Positions 30,039 to 38,560 of a stretch of DNA of 64,000 nucleotides are shown here, one piece after another. Location of the stretch: NCBI RefSeq assembly GCF_900184035.1, contig NZ_FXWP01000025.1, positions 558,001-622,000 on the forward strand, in the 5' to 3' direction. The notes under the pieces are model-generated. The model was not told where the DNA came from and made no database searches. It was given only the letters and a program-made list of their open reading frames with translations. The DNA comes from Kosakonia pseudosacchari. GTDB lineage: Bacteria; Pseudomonadota; Gammaproteobacteria; Enterobacterales; Enterobacteriaceae. Positions within the stretch are counted from its first letter, which is position 1. Each line of letters begins with the position of its first letter. A program made the position numbers and the translations under genes.

Positions 30039-31169
30039 TTACTCTGCCGCCAATTTGTCGCCATTTTTGGTCTGTTTTCTGTGGAAATGAAGAGAGACCA
30101 TGAATGTAAATGTTTGCTGAGTAATTTTTAAATGTGAGATGCTGGCATAATTTATAAAAACCTTTGTTTGAAGAAAATATCTTGGGTTAAAACTTTTTCT
30201 TTTTTCATCAGTAGATAAAACAATGTCAAAAATCCTTAAGCAAATTTTATTTAATTCATTAATGCCATCTTTTAAGTTTATTGAGCTATGGAAAAGTCCT
30301 ATATAGTCCACCATGGTGGTTTTATATACAGGTCTTGATTCATGTTCTAAATCCCCAAGACCCAAATTTTGACATATTCTTTCAAAAGCCGACTCAATGC
30401 GATAAAGGTTAATTAATACCCTTATTCGTTTTCGAGGAGATAAACCTTCAGTTTGTTGTAACATCAAGGGTTTTAGTTTTTTAATCCCTTTATTTATTTT
30501 GTCCCAGTCATGTTTTATTTCATCAATAAAATAATCGGAGACGGTATAGTCAGCCCCCGATTTATAAGATGATTTTTGGTAGATTTTATTATAAAGGCTT
30601 ACAGGACTATTTATTGAAAGTTTAAATTTATATCCTTGCTCGGAAAGGGATATTTCTTTCGATTCAATATTTTTAAAAAGATCTAACGTGTTTTTGAAAT
30701 GTGTATAATATGAATCTGAAAGATTTTTTCTCTCGGCCTCATTGATTTGTTTTTCAGTTTGAATTGTTCGGTGAATATTATTGACTATCGAAGTTAAGGG
30801 GACGGATGATGCGAGGAAAAATAAAGGTAGTTTACTTATCGTAAGGAAATTATTAAAACCATCTGAGGAAAAATCCACTGAGTGTCCTTTCCATGACCAA
30901 ATACCAATAAAAAAGAAAAGTTGAAGTGGAATTAAGATGCTCAACCAGAAGAGAGGTTGATTGAAAAGACTTTTATGCGATAATTCAAACCAACCAATAA
31001 ACCAGTAAAAACATAATGATAGAATCAAACCTATTGTTAGTGCTAAGGAGAAAAATACAGGTTCGTTACAAATAATTAATATACATAAAATCAATGAAAG
31101 TAATGCCAGAATAGATATAGAAATTAATATTTTTTTTAAGGCACTCAGCGCTCTAATTTTCTTTAACAT
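30039..31169 (-). CDS. Membrane protein of unknown function, linked to integrase
   Basis: 376 residues from ATG 31169 (a TTG two codons upstream is also in frame). Four hydrophobic segments fill the first ~125 residues: about 12-35, 38-62, 75-95 and 105-125. A ~250-residue soluble, mostly helical domain follows, with Arg/Lys-rich patches (GLSPRKRIRVLINLYRIESAFERI). The gene begins 2 bp after the integrase stop, so the two are probably co-transcribed. It lies between int and the attachment site, where temperate elements often carry accessory genes. I do not recognise the family. Confidence 0.7.
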   Translation of the reverse strand: MLKKIRALSALKKILISISILALLSLILCILIICNEPVFFSLALTIGLILSLCFYWFIGWFELSHKSLFNQPLFWLSILIPLQLFFFIGIWSWKGHSVDFSSDGFNNFLTISKLPLFFLASSVPLTSIVNNIHRTIQTEKQINEAERKNLSDSYYTHFKNTLDLFKNIESKEISLSEQGYKFKLSINSPVSLYNKIYQKSSYKSGADYTVSDYFIDEIKHDWDKINKGIKKLKPLMLQQTEGLSPRKRIRVLINLYRIESAFERICQNLGLGDLEHESRPVYKTTMVDYIGLFHSSINLKDGINELNKICLRIFDIVLSTDEKRKSFNPRYFLQTKVFINYASISHLKITQQTFTFMVSLHFHRKQTKNGDKLAAE

Positions 31170-31171
31170 TT

Positions 31172-31816
31172 TCAAATTTCCATATGAAATAACGGGTTTT
31201 TAGTTACTGCGTCTTCTAGGTGTTCTGGCGCAAAGTGTGCATAAATCATGGTCATCTTTATATCGGCATGCCCTAAAATTTCCTTCAATACCAAAATGTT
31301 TCCACCATTCATCATGAAGTGACTTGCGAATGTATGCCGCAATACATGTGTGCATTGTCCTTCTGGCAGGTCAATTCCGCTTCGTTTTATCGCTCGCTCA
31401 AAGGCTTTGCGACATTGAGTGAATAATTTTCCACGTTTTAACGGGATTTCGTTATAGAGCTTTTCGCTGATCGGAACGGTGCGGTTTTTCTTTGCTTTAG
31501 TTTTCGTGTAGGTAACAAGGTATTTTTGTATCAGATGGCCGCTTAAACCTTCCGCCTCGCTCCAGCGAGCGCCTGTGGCCAGACAGATTTTTGCGATGAT
31601 AGGTAAGCAGGGGTTTGCTGATTCTGCGCATGCGTTCAGCACTGTCTTGATTTTTTCTTTGCTTAGGCACGTTAGTTCACCTTCGGTAATTTTAAAGGTA
31701 GGAAGCCCGTCAATGGGGTTTGGTGCTGACCAGTGGTCGAATTTTTTTAGCGTTCCAAAAACAGAAGAAAGATCAAGTTGTTCAATGTTTACGGTTCGAG
31801 GCTTTACTGACGACAT
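31172..31816 (-). pseudogene. P2-type tyrosine integrase, N-terminally truncated
   Basis: 214 residues covering the complete catalytic domain: R84 (ATGARWSEAE), H157-R160 (HVLRH), H183 (LGHADI) and Y192 (MIYAH). P2-like integrases are about 330 residues; the arm-binding and most of the core-binding domain, ~120 residues, is missing. The upstream DNA does not continue the frame but runs into an unrelated exported protein gene. It likely lost site recognition, although the catalytic residues are unbroken. Confidence 0.8.
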
Positions 31817-31863
31817 GTTGAATGTTTTCTCATCTTAGTTCAGTTGGAAGCTCGCGGAAATTA

Positions 31864-32250
31864 TTATTTCCTCCCTTGTTTTCGAAGTTCATTCCGAACC
31901 CCGCAGATGAAATCGCCAATACCTGCACCCACACTTTGACCTTGTGAAACGTAGTCGGAATTAAAGTCTAAAGCACCTCTGAGCGTATAGAAACTAATTA
32001 CGCCATACCCATTATCGCAGTCTTGATCAGTCATATATACCTTAGCGTAACTTGTCTTGTTATTTAGTTTGTCGGTAATTTGTACCAGAATAGATGATGT
32101 GTTTTTTGAACGCTGAAAGGTGCCAGCTTTTGCAAAGTAAGCAGTACTATTGGAGTCAGTTATTGGATACCAAACTTTAGTGTCTTCAGCAACAACATTA
32201 ATGGAAAAAAACGTTAAAACACTTAATATAAAAGTCCTTTTTAAAACCAT
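31864..32250 (-). CDS. Small exported protein of unknown function
   Basis: 128 residues with a signal peptide (MVLKRTFILSVLTFFSINVVAE). The mature ~105 residues contain two Cys (QDCDNG and FICGVR) that could form a disulfide, and Tyr/Ser-rich beta-type segments. It lies just upstream of the truncated integrase in the same direction. It may be a prophage moron; the family is not recognised. Confidence 0.65.
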   Translation of the reverse strand: MVLKRTFILSVLTFFSINVVAEDTKVWYPITDSNSTAYFAKAGTFQRSKNTSSILVQITDKLNNKTSYAKVYMTDQDCDNGYGVISFYTLRGALDFNSDYVSQGQSVGAGIGDFICGVRNELRKQGRK

Positions 32251-32605
32251 TGTCTTATCCTCAAAAAATTCTGTTTATAAGAAAATAAATCTATTTCGAT
32301 TAGATTTCCAGATTTTTCTGGTGCAAAATTATTAGGAAGAGCAGATAGCAAAATTCAGAAATGAATGCACAAAAGCCATTTATGACATTGTGTTTTTTAC
32401 GCTGCTTAAAAGCTTGCATTGGGTATCTTGGCTGCGATTGTGTCGCCACTATCAAAAAAAGCTAAGCTTTTATGTAACCTTTTGTTTTATATGCCGGTAT
32501 AGGCTGAGTTTGTTGTATATATCATTGGTTAGATTTAACTATCTTTTAATTCAATTTTACACAGGTGCCATAAAGGTTCGGCTATGGTTAGTGGGCTTCA
32601 GTCCA

Positions 32606-32720
32606 GACTTCGCGGGACAAATTGAGGGCACAAAAAAGCCCGCAGGGCTTGTGCCGTGCGGGCTTTCAGGATTTCACCGGACGTATCCGGATCATGAAGT
32701 GGTGGGCTGGCGGAGTCTGA
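32606..32720 (-). repeat. Second partial ssrA 3'-end copy (junction att site)
   Basis: The first 46 bp (32606-32651) are identical to 53272-53317, that is the flank plus terminator stem next to intact ssrA. The match then decays through the terminator into a degenerate tmRNA end (GGGCTGGCGGAGTCTGA). It lies in the same orientation as the other two copies. It marks the junction between two tandemly inserted elements. Confidence 0.85.
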
Positions 32721-32775
32721 ATTGGGTTTGTAATTAAATGAATTTATTGAATTAATGTCTAATTCAACTTTTCGT

Positions 32776-32796
32776 TGGTGCCTAAGAAGGTGCCTA
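32776..32796 (+). repeat. Tandem arm-type boxes, left end of island
   Basis: TGGTGCCTA (32776-32784) and AGGTGCCTA (32788-32796) repeat with a 12-bp period, about 55 bp inside the second ssrA copy. The same pair with the same period occurs at the right end next to int. Confidence 0.7.
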
Positions 32797-32940
32797 AAAT
32801 TTTTACCATCTTCTTTTGGTGAGAAATGAGAGATTGGTTTGCAGCACTTAGGGACTCATAAGGCTTCGATCTTTGCTCATGGTAAAATGAGAAATATTAT
32901 CAATATTTATTTGATTTTTTTAAATGTCAGATGCGATGCC

Positions 32941-32975
32941 GTTGCTATTTCCGCTACTGTAGCGGAAATAGCAAC
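32941..32975. repeat. Perfect 16-bp inverted repeat
   Basis: GTTGCTATTTCCGCTA and TAGCGGAAATAGCAAC flank a 3-nt loop. No U tract follows on either strand. It lies 28 bp beyond the ypjF toxin stop, so it may protect or end that transcript, or bind a protein. Confidence 0.8.
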
Positions 32976-33002
32976 ACATGAGCAGCATGTACTTAGAAAA
33001 AT

Positions 33003-33326
33003 TTAAGATCTGGGCAACAGCCCGATGTTCTTTTTGGCACGCAGAATATCCGTTGCAGTAATGAAGGGGGGTTGCTCTCGCCATGTAAATCCCTTGCGGT
33101 CGATACGAGCCAGTTCGTACTTTTCGACCAGGAAATTAACAGCATCGGCAAGCGTTATCCCCGCATCGATATGCTCCTCAATGGCCGTGTCGTCATGAAA
33201 TGGTGTGTCGTTGAGTGTGAGGCCGTAGTGGTGCTCCAGCAGATACGTTAACAACTGCTGCCACACCATTACGGGCGACAGGCGTGACGAAACCGGCACC
33301 GTGGCCGGTACAGATGAAATTTGCAT
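33003..33326 (-). CDS. ypjF: Type IV toxin, CbtA/YpjF/YkfI family
   Basis: 107 residues from ATG 33326 (MQISSVP), the usual family start; the open frame extends further upstream. It has the family features [42 protein letters not shown] and [11 protein letters not shown]. These toxins bind FtsZ and MreB and block cell shape and division. The cognate antitoxin gene lies 31 bp upstream. The symbol is by analogy with the CP4-57 member. Confidence 0.92.
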   Translation of the reverse strand: MQISSVPATVPVSSRLSPVMVWQQLLTYLLEHHYGLTLNDTPFHDDTAIEEHIDAGITLADAVNFLVEKYELARIDRKGFTWREQPPFITATDILRAKKNIGLLPRS

Positions 33327-33357
33327 GAGTTGGATCCTGATAAAAGAAGAGAAGGTG

Positions 33358-33681
33358 TTACCTGGTTGCAAATGCCTGAGGATAAATAACGATGTAAACA
33401 TAGCCATGAGAGCCGAGAGTGTCAGCTTCACAAGTTAGTCCGTTATGATACAACGTGACGCAATGCTGATGGCGCGGATTTAGTTCACCGGTTGTCAGCA
33501 TCAATTCAAGCTGTTTCATCACTAGCGGAAATGCCTGATCCAGACGCAGTGCCTCCTCCTCGTTAAACGTACCACTAATACCTGCACGGTCCGCCAGAAA
33601 ATGCAGGCGACAGCCTTCCTGCACAAGCCTTGCACCGAAGCACGGCGAGATGTCGCGCTTCAGTCCCCATGAATTTTGCAT
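33358..33681 (-). CDS. yfjZ: Type IV antitoxin, CbeA/YfjZ family
   Basis: 107 residues, with the family segments [29 protein letters not shown] and the C-terminal [10 protein letters not shown]. These antitoxins stabilise MreB and FtsZ filaments rather than binding the toxin. It precedes the ypjF toxin in the same operon, after ypjJ and yfjY. Confidence 0.93.
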   Translation of the reverse strand: MQNSWGLKRDISPCFGARLVQEGCRLHFLADRAGISGTFNEEEALRLDQAFPLVMKQLELMLTTGELNPRHQHCVTLYHNGLTCEADTLGSHGYVYIVIYPQAFATR

Positions 33682-33702
33682 TTTTCAACTCCTTATTTAG
33701 TG

Positions 33703-33924
33703 TCAGTTGGTGGTGATGCACATCAGGCGTGTATACGGACCGTGGTTGTCACGACGGCGTTCTGCGTAAACCGCCAGCACACCGGAAATCTCCGCGACAT
33801 CTTGACCGGTATAATGACTGGCGCTGCCGTGCCACTGGTATTTGCCCGTGCAGTAGCGAAAGATCCGGGAATCCGGATGCTGTCGCTGAATCGCCATCGC
33901 GGCCTTTTTATCGATGATTTTCAT
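33703..33924 (-). CDS. ypjJ: DUF987 protein, YeeT/YpjJ family
   Basis: 73 residues from ATG 33924, the start that fits the family (MKIIDKKAAM). It shows FRYCTGKYQWHGSASHYTG and ISGVLAVYAERR. The function is unknown. The gene always travels between the RadC-like gene and the antitoxin of these operons, as here. Confidence 0.9.
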   Translation of the reverse strand: MKIIDKKAAMAIQRQHPDSRIFRYCTGKYQWHGSASHYTGQDVAEISGVLAVYAERRRDNHGPYTRLMCITTN

Positions 33925-33932
33925 GGTTAGCC

Positions 33933-34403
33933 TCATAGCCAGCCACGTTCAGCAAAAGAAAGCACATCGATGCCAACAATAAGATGGTCCAGCACCCGCA
34001 CCTCTACCATAGCCAGCGCGTTCACCAGATGTTGAGTGATGTTTCGATCCTGTTTACTCGGTTCTGTCTCTCCGGATGGATGGTTATGGGCCAGAATCAC
34101 AGCGGCAGCGTTATGGCGTAGTGCCAGTTTCACCACTTCGCGTGGATGGACTTCGGTATGGTTAATCGTGCCCGTAAAGAGCGTCTCGCATTCCAGAAGA
34201 CGGTTCTGATTATCGAGATATAAAACAAGAAAAACTTCGCGCTCCTGCAGAGCAAGACGCAGTTGTAGCCAGGTTTTGGTGAAGGTAGTGGAATTAAATT
34301 GTTCGCCAGGCTGGCGCTGATATTTTTCCAGTAAGCGGAGAGCGCGACGAATGGTGCGTGCTTCAGTTACCGGAAGATCAGGAGGTAGATTTATCTCTGA
34401 CAT
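33933..34403 (-). CDS. yfjY: RadC-like JAB-domain protein, YeeS/YfjY family
   Basis: 156 residues. The JAB/MPN metal site is present as HNHPSGETEPSKQD (HxH...SxxD pattern) at about residues 105-118, followed by VLDHLIVG. RadC-family proteins are not established DNA repair enzymes despite the name. It is the standard companion of the type IV toxin-antitoxin set. It ends close to the ypjJ start. Confidence 0.92.
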   Translation of the reverse strand: MSEINLPPDLPVTEARTIRRALRLLEKYQRQPGEQFNSTTFTKTWLQLRLALQEREVFLVLYLDNQNRLLECETLFTGTINHTEVHPREVVKLALRHNAAAVILAHNHPSGETEPSKQDRNITQHLVNALAMVEVRVLDHLIVGIDVLSFAERGWL

Positions 34404-34435
34404 GACAGGGCCTTGGAGGTAATAGTTAAAGTCGT

Positions 34436-35254
34436 TTATGAAGCAAGTTGAAGCATATTTTCAGCCATCACCCACAGAGCGCGATTGAGCTTTACGTCTC
34501 CGTCGATACCTTTGACAGCACGGGTTTGAGCACGCTGACCTTTCGTCGTTCGTCCTGACAGTCCGCCTTTTATCAAGTTCTCCTGAATGCGTTGGTAAGT
34601 GGTCCATAGGTCGTTGCTATCATCCTGCCAGCGGCGCGGGGAAAGGATTTGCGATTCCGTCACCGGCTGATGCTCTTCACCAAAGCGATAGGTTAATGCC
34701 GCTTTTGCCATCGCCTGCTGTGCTGGTGGATGTAACAAAAGCGACTGCATGGCATCCCGCTTCTCCTCCACCCGGTCAAATATCCCCAGCACTTCGTAAG
34801 CCCCTTCAATGACTTTCTCCACCACATTGCCTTTATGTGGCACACGTACCTCACCAAAACTCTCACCGCAAATCAGGCCGTTCTGGCAGACTGCACGAAA
34901 TAGCCCCGGCAACATCTGATATGAGCTGGAGCCGTCATGGCTGTTGAGCAGAATGATTTCCGGTACCTGCTTACCGGTTATTTGCCCTACCCGGCGCAGG
35001 CGCAGCATGTGTTTCGTGTGCTCTCGCTTGCTCTGGTCACGCACTCGGGTCTGGCAGGCAAAGAACGGCTGAAAGCCTTCACGCTGGAGGCTATCAAGCA
35101 GGGTAATGGTCGGGATGTAGGTGTAGCGATCCGAGCGGGATTCGTGCTTGTCAGTACTAAATACACTGGGTACATAGGCTATCAACTCGTCGTTTGTCAG
35201 TGGGCGGTCGCGGCGTATCTGGTTAACTTGTCCAAAGCGGCTGGCTAATTTCAT
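34436..35254 (-). CDS. yfjQ: DUF932 protein, YfjQ family
   Basis: 272 residues beginning MKLASRFGQVNQIRRDRPLT. The family core IILLNSHDGSSSYQMLPGLFRAVCQNGLICG is present. DUF932 proteins are common on conjugative and P4-like elements; the role is unknown. AAGGAG precedes the ATG, and a 19-bp hairpin lies in the leader. It leads the yfjQ-yfjY-ypjJ-yfjZ-ypjF operon. Confidence 0.92.
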   Translation of the reverse strand: MKLASRFGQVNQIRRDRPLTNDELIAYVPSVFSTDKHESRSDRYTYIPTITLLDSLQREGFQPFFACQTRVRDQSKREHTKHMLRLRRVGQITGKQVPEIILLNSHDGSSSYQMLPGLFRAVCQNGLICGESFGEVRVPHKGNVVEKVIEGAYEVLGIFDRVEEKRDAMQSLLLHPPAQQAMAKAALTYRFGEEHQPVTESQILSPRRWQDDSNDLWTTYQRIQENLIKGGLSGRTTKGQRAQTRAVKGIDGDVKLNRALWVMAENMLQLAS

Positions 35255-35626
35255 GATAAAACTCCTTCGTGGTTAATGGCACAAATGCAGAAAGGCCGCG
35301 CTTCCGGTAAAGAAGCGCGGCCTTTCTGCATTGATTTGGTGTTGCAGGGGTAATAGGGGAAAACTCTTTGTTGTTGAGGGAGGCGACAGCTAGCTAATGT
35401 CTGCTATGAGCGAGGAGCGGAAGTTGGCATTTGTCATAACCGCAGGGATGTAGGACTAACATTGGCGTGTAATAATCAACCGGGAGCAGGTCACGATGAC
35501 CTGTTAAGTTCAATACTACTAATTGTTAGATGGAAAACGTATGTAATAGGGAGTAACTTAAATGAAAGATCCTGTGTTGCCGCCAAATACATTTCGGTTA
35601 TTTTAATAAAAGTTAAGGGTTACTAT
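35255..35626. other. Divergent yfjQ/ptuA intergenic region
   Basis: 372 bp between divergent genes. It contains a strong hairpin near yfjQ (separate entry) and the presumed promoters of both operons. The open frame that continues upstream of ptuA into this region lacks a ribosome site and is not counted as coding. I saw no retron-like msr/msd or reverse transcriptase. Confidence 0.5.
35286..35330. repeat. 19-bp perfect hairpin upstream of yfjQ
   Basis: TGCAGAAAGGCCGCGCTTC and its exact reverse complement flank a 7-nt loop. It would form in the 5' leader of yfjQ, about 30 bp before the start. It may act as a terminator for incoming transcription or as a leader control element. Confidence 0.8.
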
Positions 35627-37204
35627 ATGTTAGAGTTTAGGGTTATTGAAAGAGGTGGGTATATTCCTGCAGTGGAAAAAAATAAGGCCTTCCTACGGGC
35701 AGATGGCTGGAATGATTATTCATTTGTTACAATGTTTTATCTTACTGTCTTTGATGAGCATGGTGAAAAATGCGATATCGGAAATGTTAAAATTGGTTTT
35801 GTCGGTCAAAAAGAAGAAGTAAGTACTTATTCATTAATAGATAAAAAATTCAGTCAACTCCCTGAAATGTTTTTTTCCTTAGGTGAAAGTATTGACTATT
35901 ATGTTAATCTCAGCAAGTTAAGCAATGATTTTAAAAATAACCTTCTTAAAGCTATGCAGGATTTAGTAGTACGGCCAAATCGATTAGTAGACATTGAAAA
36001 TGAAAGTGTCCTCAACACCTCATTACTTAGAGGGGTCACTCTTTCAGAAATTCATGGGCAGTTCGCACGCGTGTTAAATGGTTTGCCGGAGTTGTCAGAT
36101 TTCCACTTTTCATTTAACAGAAAAGGTGCTTCCGGATTCAGTGATTTAACTATACCTTTTGAAGTGGCGGTTAATTCAATGCCCAGCACGAACATTCATG
36201 CTTTTATCGGGCGGAATGGGTGTGGCAAAACAACAATTTTGAATGGGATGATTGGTGCAATCACCAATCCAGAAAGTAATGAGTATTTTTTCTCTGAAAA
36301 TAATAGATTTATCGAGTCACGAATCCCAAAAGGATATTTTCGATCGCTTATTTCAGTTTCGTTTAGCGCATTTGATCCTTTTACTCCTCCTAAAGAACAA
36401 CCAGACCCTGCAAAAGGTACACAATATTTTTATATTGGACTTAAGAATGCTGCCAGTAATAGTTTAAAATCACTAGACGATCTTCGTCTGGAATTCGTTT
36501 CAGCATTTATTGGTTGCATGAGAGCAGATAGAAAGAGACAACTCTGGCTTGAAGCCATTAAAAAACTAAGTAGTGATGAAAACTTTTCCAATATGGAACT
36601 CATCAGTCTCATTTCTAAATATGAAGAATTAAGACGTAATGAATCACAGATTCAAGTAGACAATAATAAATTCACTAAATTGCTTTATGATAATATTCAG
36701 AAGTATCTGCTACGAATGAGCTCTGGGCATGCAATTGTTTTATTTACTATCACAAGATTAGTAGATGTCGTTGGTGAAAAGTCATTAGTTTTATTCGATG
36801 AACCAGAGGTTCATTTGCATCCACCTTTGCTCTCTGCTTTTTTACGAACATTAAGCGACTTACTCGATGCACGCAATGGTGTAGCAATAATTGCAACTCA
36901 TTCCCCAGTAGTACTGCAAGAGGTTCCAAAATCCTGCGTGTGGAAAGTTCTGCGGTCAAGAGAAGCAATGAATATTATCCGTCCGGATATTGAAACTTTC
37001 GGTGAGAACTTAGGTGTTTTAACTCGTGAGGTGTTTTTACTTGAAGTGACAAATTCAGGATACCACCATTTATTATTACAGTCCGTTGATTCAGGGCTTT
37101 CTTATGAAGCTATTCTAAAAAATTATAATGAACAGATAGGATTAGAAGGACGAACTGTTTTAAAAGCGATGATAATGAATAGGGACGAAGGTAAAGTACA
37201 ATGA
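35627..37204 (+). CDS. ptuA: Septu-like ATPase PtuA (AAA/ABC-type)
   Basis: 525 residues from ATG 35627; I chose it because AAGGG lies upstream and homologous-looking sequence begins there. Walker A GRNGCGKTT is near residues 195-203, Walker B LVLFDEPEVHLHPP near 386-399, and an ATHSP switch near 422-426. This is the ABC-like AAA layout of the OLD/PtuA type, without a TOPRIM domain. The next gene, overlapping by 4 bp, encodes an HNH nuclease. The ATPase+HNH pair is the Septu arrangement, in which PtuA forms a complex that licenses PtuB to cut DNA. No reverse transcriptase is nearby, so this is not a retron form. Assignment to Septu is inference from architecture. Confidence 0.75.
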   Translation: MLEFRVIERGGYIPAVEKNKAFLRADGWNDYSFVTMFYLTVFDEHGEKCDIGNVKIGFVGQKEEVSTYSLIDKKFSQLPEMFFSLGESIDYYVNLSKLSNDFKNNLLKAMQDLVVRPNRLVDIENESVLNTSLLRGVTLSEIHGQFARVLNGLPELSDFHFSFNRKGASGFSDLTIPFEVAVNSMPSTNIHAFIGRNGCGKTTILNGMIGAITNPESNEYFFSENNRFIESRIPKGYFRSLISVSFSAFDPFTPPKEQPDPAKGTQYFYIGLKNAASNSLKSLDDLRLEFVSAFIGCMRADRKRQLWLEAIKKLSSDENFSNMELISLISKYEELRRNESQIQVDNNKFTKLLYDNIQKYLLRMSSGHAIVLFTITRLVDVVGEKSLVLFDEPEVHLHPPLLSAFLRTLSDLLDARNGVAIIATHSPVVLQEVPKSCVWKVLRSREAMNIIRPDIETFGENLGVLTREVFLLEVTNSGYHHLLLQSVDSGLSYEAILKNYNEQIGLEGRTVLKAMIMNRDEGKVQ

Positions 37205-38091
37205 AAAAACTACCTCTTCCAGCGAGAACTTATAGCGAAATGCTTAATAAGTGCTCGGAAGGTATGAAGCAGATAAATGTTAGAAATAACTTCATTGCTC
37301 ACTTCCCCACTTTTTTGCATAAAGAACAGCAATATAGGGCATTAAGCTCAACAGGTCAGTTATTTACCTACGCTAGGACACACCCTCTTGCACCTACAAC
37401 CTTGGTAGTTGGTAACCTAACAAAGGTTAAATTAGAAAACCTTTATGAAAATAATCTCCGAGATAAAAACAAACCCGCTAGAGAATATTACGATGACATG
37501 CTGGTTTCATCAGGTGAAAAATGCCCATTTTGTGGTGATATAGGACAGACAAAAAATATCGATCATTTTCTTCCTGTTGCACATTATCCTGAGTTTTCGG
37601 TGATGCCTATTAATCTAGTTCCGTCGTGCCGCGACTGCAATATGGGGGAGAAAGGTCAAGTTTTCGCAGTGGATGAGGAACACCAGGCGATTCATCCCTA
37701 TATCGACAAGGATATTTTCTTTCGTGAGCAATGGGTATATGCAAATTTCGTTGACGGAACCCCGGGAGCTATCAGTTTTTATGTTGAATGCCCGGCGACC
37801 TGGCGGCAGGAAGACAAACACAGAGCTATTCATCATTTCACGCTTTTAAATATTGCTAACAGATATCGCTTGGAGGCAGGAAAACACTTGAGTGAAGTGA
37901 TTACTCAAAGAAACTCTTTCGTAAAAGTTATAAGACAATTTAGTCCAATCGCCACCTCTCAGCAGCTACGGTCGGCATTTATTGAAGCAAATCTGAAACC
38001 TATTATAGATTTGAATGATTTCCCCAATTATTGGAAAAGAGTTATGTATCAGTGCCTGGCAAACTCAGCAGAGTTTTTCAGGGGGATCTAG
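37201..38091 (+). CDS. ptuB: Septu-like HNH endonuclease PtuB
   Basis: 296 residues. A zinc-supported HNH site is clear: C108/C111 (CPFC), D121-H122 (DHFLP), N138 and C143/C146-N147 (CRDCN). The N-terminal ~100 and C-terminal ~140 residues are not recognised individually; the C-terminal part is helical. The ATG overlaps the ptuA stop (ATGA), so the pair is translationally coupled. Predicted role: nuclease effector of an antiphage module. Confidence 0.78.
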   Translation: MKKLPLPARTYSEMLNKCSEGMKQINVRNNFIAHFPTFLHKEQQYRALSSTGQLFTYARTHPLAPTTLVVGNLTKVKLENLYENNLRDKNKPAREYYDDMLVSSGEKCPFCGDIGQTKNIDHFLPVAHYPEFSVMPINLVPSCRDCNMGEKGQVFAVDEEHQAIHPYIDKDIFFREQWVYANFVDGTPGAISFYVECPATWRQEDKHRAIHHFTLLNIANRYRLEAGKHLSEVITQRNSFVKVIRQFSPIATSQQLRSAFIEANLKPIIDLNDFPNYWKRVMYQCLANSAEFFRGI

Positions 38092-38275
38092 AACATGATG
38101 AAAGATAGAAAATTAAGACGCTTATTGAAAGTGAACGCATACTTTTAATATGAAGGGGCTATTTTTACAAAATCTGGTAGTAATTTGCTAACCAATTCCT
38201 GGGCAGGTCATTGGCAACAGTGACTTGCCCCGAGAAGGATGTTTGCAATGTCCGTTCCTGGCACGGAGCTGTCCC

Positions 38276-38539
38276 TTACGAACCTTCTTTTGCCCGCAAG
38301 AAACTATCTAGACAATAATGATGGTACTGGGTTAGCATCTCATTCAGAGGGATTTTCGCTTCGTCCATTTTCATAGGGACTCGGATATGATCGACGAACT
38401 TCAAGCCAGCAAATCTTGCTATTTCTACCGCCAAAAAGCTCCAATCACGAAAGTCGCGATCACGGAACTGTTCCGGGATATCAGAAAGGCGTAAACTCAC
38501 CCCTCCAACAATTTTTTCTCTTTCATTCGGCAGCCCCAC
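38276..38539 (-). CDS. Small open frame of unknown function, uncertain
   Basis: 87 codons from a GTG start, with a stop immediately upstream in frame. The composition looks protein-like (LRLSDIPEQFRDRDFRDWSF) but no family is recognised. The opposite strand is also partly open here and continues the frame of the 38.5-40.2 kb gene, so only one of the two can be real. Kept at low confidence. Confidence 0.35.
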   Translation of the reverse strand: MGLPNEREKIVGGVSLRLSDIPEQFRDRDFRDWSFLAVEIARFAGLKFVDHIRVPMKMDEAKIPLNEMLTQYHHYCLDSFLRAKEGS

Positions 38540-38560
38540 GGAGCATCATTTTGGTCTGCT

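Larger units (their letters stand above)
29821..32605. mobile_element. Remnant element between first and second ssrA repeats
   Basis: The segment is bounded by the ssrA repeats at 29821 and 32606. It contains a truncated P2-type integrase, a four-TM protein and a small exported protein. It is AT-rich compared with the flagellar cluster. No capsid, tail or replication gene remains, so it is either a decayed prophage or a small satellite. Confidence 0.7.
32251..33002. other. Gene-free stretch holding the second att site
   Basis: The stretch contains the promoter region of the small exported protein, the second ssrA-end copy at 32606-32720, tandem arm-type boxes at 32776-32796 and a perfect 16-bp inverted repeat at 32941-32975. 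A 115-codon open frame across the repeat is not credible as a gene. Confidence 0.6.

Noticed and set aside
32390-32737. 115-codon plus-strand frame across the second ssrA copy
   Set aside because: No ribosome site; it reads through the att repeat and terminator, and composition is not protein-like.
35462-35626. 55-codon upstream extension of the Septu-like ATPase
   Set aside because: No ribosome site and no family-like sequence; ATG 35627 has AAGGG upstream.
35627-38091. Retron carrying PtuAB-type effectors
   Set aside because: No reverse transcriptase or msr/msd-like region in the flanking ~400 bp, so the plain Septu-like reading is kept.
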